In this document: one piece after another, positions 22,626-24,618 of the stretch | Position numbering within the stretch: the first letter of the stretch is position 1 | Layout of the letters: each line of letters opens with the position of its first letter | Assembly: GCA_934394585.1 (NCBI GenBank) | Contig: CAKRQU010000025.1 | Span: forward strand, 1-24,618 | Reading direction: 5' to 3' | DNA: 24,618 nucleotides | DNA from: an uncultured Eubacteriales bacterium | GTDB lineage: Bacteria > Bacillota > Clostridia > Oscillospirales > CAG-272 | The notes under the pieces: generated by a model | Databases searched by the model: none | Told to the model about the DNA's origin: nothing | Seen by the model: only the letters and a program-made list of their open reading frames with translations | Made by a program: the position numbers and the translations under genes

Positions 22626-23729
22626 TCAACATTTTGTTATGAAATCCACTATTTTTGCTGCTCCGTCATGCGGCAGAGTATTTGCCTGCGCCGCGAGCAT
22701 TTTATCCGCGAGAGCTTTGTCATAAATGAGCCTGTCGGCAAAACGAGCCGCTTCGTCGGCATTTTTTGCGAAAAGCGACATGCCGTGCGATTCGAAAAAT
22801 TCCGCATTCAGCGTTTCCACGCCCGGGATTATCATCGTATGCACAAAAGGTACGCCGAGCACAGCCGCCTCGGAACTGGAAATGCCGCCCGCTTTTGACA
22901 ACAAAACATCGGCGGCGCGCATATAAACAGCCACTTTGTCCGTAAAAGGCACGGCGAGCACGCCTTTTCCGCCGAATTCATTTTCCAGCGATGCGCGCAG
23001 CTCTTCGTTTCTGCCGGGAAGCACGCAAAGCAGAGAATTTTCATCCGGTATGCGGCGCAATGTCTTGCAAAGAGATATCGCATCTCCGCAACCTATGCCG
23101 CCCGTCATTATCATGTATATTTTGCTTTCCTGTGGGAGCGAAAGCATAGCGCGCGCCTCCGCTTTCGTTATTTTTGTGAGAAATTTACCCGATACGGGCA
23201 TTCCGGTGGCTACCAGCTTTTCCTCTGCAATGCCGGCGGCAATGCATTCTTTTTTCACATCCTCGTGCGGGACAAAATACGCGTCGAGTTCCGTTTCGGC
23301 GAGAAAGGGAATACATGTGTAATCTGAAAGTACGCCGTATATTTTCACATTGCATTTATCGCGGCGGCGCAGATAAGTGAGCGACTCCATTGGGAAAAGA
23401 TGCGAGCATACCACGGCATCATAGCCTTTTTCTTCTATAAATTCGCCGAGCTGATTTGCATGGCGCGTATTTGCCAGATAAATTGGAGAAGTCACGCCGG
23501 TGGCGCTGTACATGGCGCCCGCGTGATACATCGCGCCGAAAATTTCTGGCGTTTTTGTCGAGATACGATTTAATATTTTATCGAAACTGAGCGGTCCGCT
23601 GTTTCCGAATGTCTGTAGCATATCGATAAATTCCACTTCCGCATTTCTTTTTTCCAATTCTTCCTTTACCGCGCGGGCGCAATTATTATGACCTTCGCCC
23701 GTGCTGCAGCTCAAAAGTAATATTTTCAT
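22626..23729 (-). CDS. MGDG-synthase/UgtP-type glycosyltransferase
   Basis: Enzymes of this family transfer glucose or galactose from the UDP-sugar to diacylglycerol, making membrane glycolipids that also anchor lipoteichoic acid. The 367 residues begin MKILLLSCSTGEGHNNCARAV, the signature of the N-terminal MGDG_synth domain. Later KAGGISSSEAAVLGVPF (about 282-298) is the UDP-sugar binding region of the glycosyltransferase 28 C-terminal domain, and TGMPVSGKF marks the linker. There is no signal peptide; the protein works at the inner face of the membrane. AAGGAG is nine bases upstream. The gene has its own consensus promoter. Confidence 0.9.
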   Translation of the reverse strand: MKILLLSCSTGEGHNNCARAVKEELEKRNAEVEFIDMLQTFGNSGPLSFDKILNRISTKTPEIFGAMYHAGAMYSATGVTSPIYLANTRHANQLGEFIEEKGYDAVVCSHLFPMESLTYLRRRDKCNVKIYGVLSDYTCIPFLAETELDAYFVPHEDVKKECIAAGIAEEKLVATGMPVSGKFLTKITKAEARAMLSLPQESKIYMIMTGGIGCGDAISLCKTLRRIPDENSLLCVLPGRNEELRASLENEFGGKGVLAVPFTDKVAVYMRAADVLLSKAGGISSSEAAVLGVPFVHTMIIPGVETLNAEFFESHGMSLFAKNADEAARFADRLIYDKALADKMLAAQANTLPHDGAAKIVDFITKC

Positions 23730-23758
23730 CGTTTTTTGCTCCTTTCCGTATTTATTTT

Positions 23759-23787
23759 ATTATAACGGAAAGCGCGGGCTTTGTCAA
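23759..23787 (-). promoter_or_regulatory. consensus promoter of the UgtP-type gene
   Basis: On the minus strand a perfect TTGACA (23782-23787) and a perfect TATAAT (23759-23764) are 17 bases apart. The -35 box overlaps the stop codon of the upstream SLOG-like gene, so there is no room for a terminator between them. Confidence 0.9.
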
Positions 23788-24131
23788 GAATCGGAAAAAT
23801 CGCCGTCGCATATCAGGCAAAAAGGCTTTCCCATCGAGCGCGCTTTTTCCATGGTAAATGATGTGCCGCGCGATTTTCCGTCCCAGAAAATCAGGAGGAT
23901 ATCGGCATTTTTTATTATTTCGACATTGCGCAAAAGCGGCGCTCTGCGACCGTAATGAGAATAATCGGGCAGAAATTCCGTCAGTTTCAGCCCGTTTGCC
24001 ATGGCATATTCACGCGCGCAGGTATCTATGCCTTTTGCCCCGCCTGATATGATTTCCGTAGCGCCCGCGGGAATATAATCGCCGATATCCGCTTTTTTCA
24101 GGCTTCTGGAACCGACAATGGCAACTTTCAT
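23784..24131 (-). CDS. small SLOG-superfamily protein (DUF2493/YspA-like)
   Basis: The 115-residue protein is a single Rossmann-like domain. MKVAIVGSRS at the start and ISGGAKGID (about 27-35) are the nucleotide-binding motifs of the SLOG superfamily, to which DprA and YspA belong. ADILLIFWDGKSRGT near 75-90 fits the family's second half. SLOG proteins bind nucleotides or nucleotide-derived ligands, and small stand-alone ones are often found in stress, conflict or phage-related settings. AAAGGAG lies upstream of the ATG. It is divergent from a ribbon-helix-helix gene, and the two promoters share a 120-bp intergenic region with repeats, so they may be co-regulated. Confidence 0.82.
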   Translation of the reverse strand: MKVAIVGSRSLKKADIGDYIPAGATEIISGGAKGIDTCAREYAMANGLKLTEFLPDYSHYGRRAPLLRNVEIIKNADILLIFWDGKSRGTSFTMEKARSMGKPFCLICDGDFSDS

Positions 24132-24150
24132 TGATGATTCAGCTCCTTTT

Positions 24151-24231
24151 AATGCGTCATTATAGCATCATTATATCACCATTTTTGAAATGACGCAATA
24201 ATGAAGCTAAAATAAAGTCATAATAAAGTCA
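24151..24231. promoter_or_regulatory. overlapping divergent promoters with operator-like repeats
   Basis: For the SLOG gene the minus strand has TTGCGT (24193-24198) and TATAAT (24170-24175), spacer 17. For the regulator gene the plus strand has TTGAAA (24185-24190) and TAAAAT (24208-24213), spacer 17. An inverted repeat TGCGTCATT/AATGACGCA (about 24153-24161 and 24189-24197) flanks the SLOG promoter and overlaps its -35 box. Two perfect direct repeats AATAAAGTCA (24211-24220 and 24222-24231), 11 bp apart, cover the start site of the regulator gene. This is the spacing expected for tandem binding by a small dimeric regulator. Confidence 0.65.
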
Positions 24232-24249
24232 AAAAGAAGCGGTGATTTT

Positions 24250-24438
24250 ATGGATGAAAATTTGATACGTTATACGCTCAGGACAGACAGAGTACTTTTC
24301 AGGAAATTCCGATATATAGCGGAATCAGAAGGCAGATCGGCGAATAAGGAAATAGAACAGTTTCTGAAAAAACGCGTAGCCGAATACGAAAAGGAACACG
24401 GGAAAATAAGCATTACGGATATTGTAACTAAGGACTGA
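24250..24438 (+). CDS. small ribbon-helix-helix (Arc/MetJ-like) DNA-binding protein
   Basis: The 62-residue protein begins MDENLIRYTLRTDRVLFRKFRYIAE and continues with ESEGRSANKEIEQFLKKRV. That gives one short beta strand (IRYTLRT) followed by two amphipathic helices, with the Gly/Ser-Ala-Asn turn between them, the fold of Arc-type regulators. Arc-like proteins bind operator DNA as dimers through the strand. It has no downstream partner: a terminator follows within 10 bp, so it is not a toxin-antitoxin pair in the usual order. The upstream region carries an 11-bp spaced direct repeat, consistent with autoregulation. The ribosome binding site is weak (GAAGCGGTG). Confidence 0.75.
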   Translation: MDENLIRYTLRTDRVLFRKFRYIAESEGRSANKEIEQFLKKRVAEYEKEHGKISITDIVTKD

Positions 24439-24444
24439 AAAGGA

Positions 24445-24480
24445 AAAAGCGCAGAGTAGGCTCTGCGCTTTTTCTTTTTT
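24445..24480 (+). terminator. terminator after the ribbon-helix-helix gene
   Basis: AAAAAGCGCAGAG and CTCTGCGCTTTTT form a 13-bp stem around a 4-nt loop at about 24445-24474, followed by CTTTTTTT. The second copy of the structured element begins at once after it. Confidence 0.9.
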
Positions 24481-24491
24481 TGTATTGGCGG

Positions 24492-24618
24492 GCTTTTTAT
24501 AAAAGCGTGGGAAAATGTTACTCTTTGTCCAAAGAGAACGAAGGTCGCGCTTTTGAGTGACCAAAAGCGCGGGAAAAGTCATCAAAGGAAGGCTCCTCGC
24601 CCTCCTTTGCAAACTACC
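24492..24618 (+). repeat. structured element (copy 2, cut by window end)
   Basis: It starts with TTTTTATAAAAGCGTGG, matching the start of copy 1 near 18909. It then has CTCTTT/AAAGAG (24521-24536), ACGAAGGT, and a 10-bp perfect hairpin CGCGCTTTTG/CAAAAGCGCG (24546-24555/24562-24571) with loop AGTGAC. The last 51 bases (24568-24618) are identical to 19453-19503 in reverse orientation. The remainder lies beyond the window. Confidence 0.85.

Overview
The window looks like the chromosome of an anaerobic Gram-positive bacterium of the class Clostridia (Bacillota), probably an uncultured gut lineage. Three things suggest this. The gene order rpmH-rnpA-yidD-yidC-jag-mnmE is typical. Promoters are near-perfect TTGACA-N17-TATAAT with strong AGGAGG-type ribosome binding sites. 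The Gram-positive BY-kinase/PHP-phosphatase polysaccharide module is split into separate genes. I cannot name the genus. TGA is used as a stop, so the code is standard.

Region 1 (1-6.9 kb, almost all minus strand) is housekeeping. rpmH, rnpA, yidD, yidC and jag run together, followed by a terminator, then mnmE and birA. Next comes a separately promoted rplJ-rplL unit with an L10 leader and attenuator, then a tRNA-Pro(GGG) with its own promoter and terminator. No dnaA, rpoB, rplK or rplA is visible, so the usual neighbours of both the origin cluster and the L10-L12 unit are missing here.

Region 2 (7.0-11.0 kb, plus strand) is accessory. It holds a leaderless CwlC-like amidase and a very compact transcription unit built on about 20 copies of the tetranucleotide GACA. 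That unit has a consensus promoter, ribosome binding site, GTG-started 49-codon ORF and a 22-bp hairpin terminator. After it come a block of GC-rich hairpin repeats and an 860-residue type IV prepilin-like protein that carries Cys-pair repeats and a beta-helix-like tail.

Region 3 (11.0-18.9 kb) starts with rpsT on the minus strand. On the plus strand follow an O-antigen-ligase/polymerase-like membrane protein, a Wzz/YveK-like kinase modulator, a bacterial tyrosine kinase, its PHP-type phosphatase, a GNAT acetyltransferase and a GH94-type glycoside phosphorylase. The first four form a polysaccharide polymerisation and export-control module without any glycosyltransferase beside it.

Region 4 (18.9-24.6 kb) opens with a non-coding structured element of about 690 bp. 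A relative of its right arm reappears, inverted, at the very end of the window. Between them lie a minus-strand ABC transporter operon with a putative lipoprotein, an MGDG-synthase/UgtP-type glycolipid glycosyltransferase, a small SLOG-family protein, and a divergent ribbon-helix-helix-like regulator whose promoter region has clear operator-like repeats.

The two strongest candidates for something undescribed are the GACA-repeat mini-gene and the structured element family. In the latter, hairpin stems keep pairing through compensatory base changes between copies.
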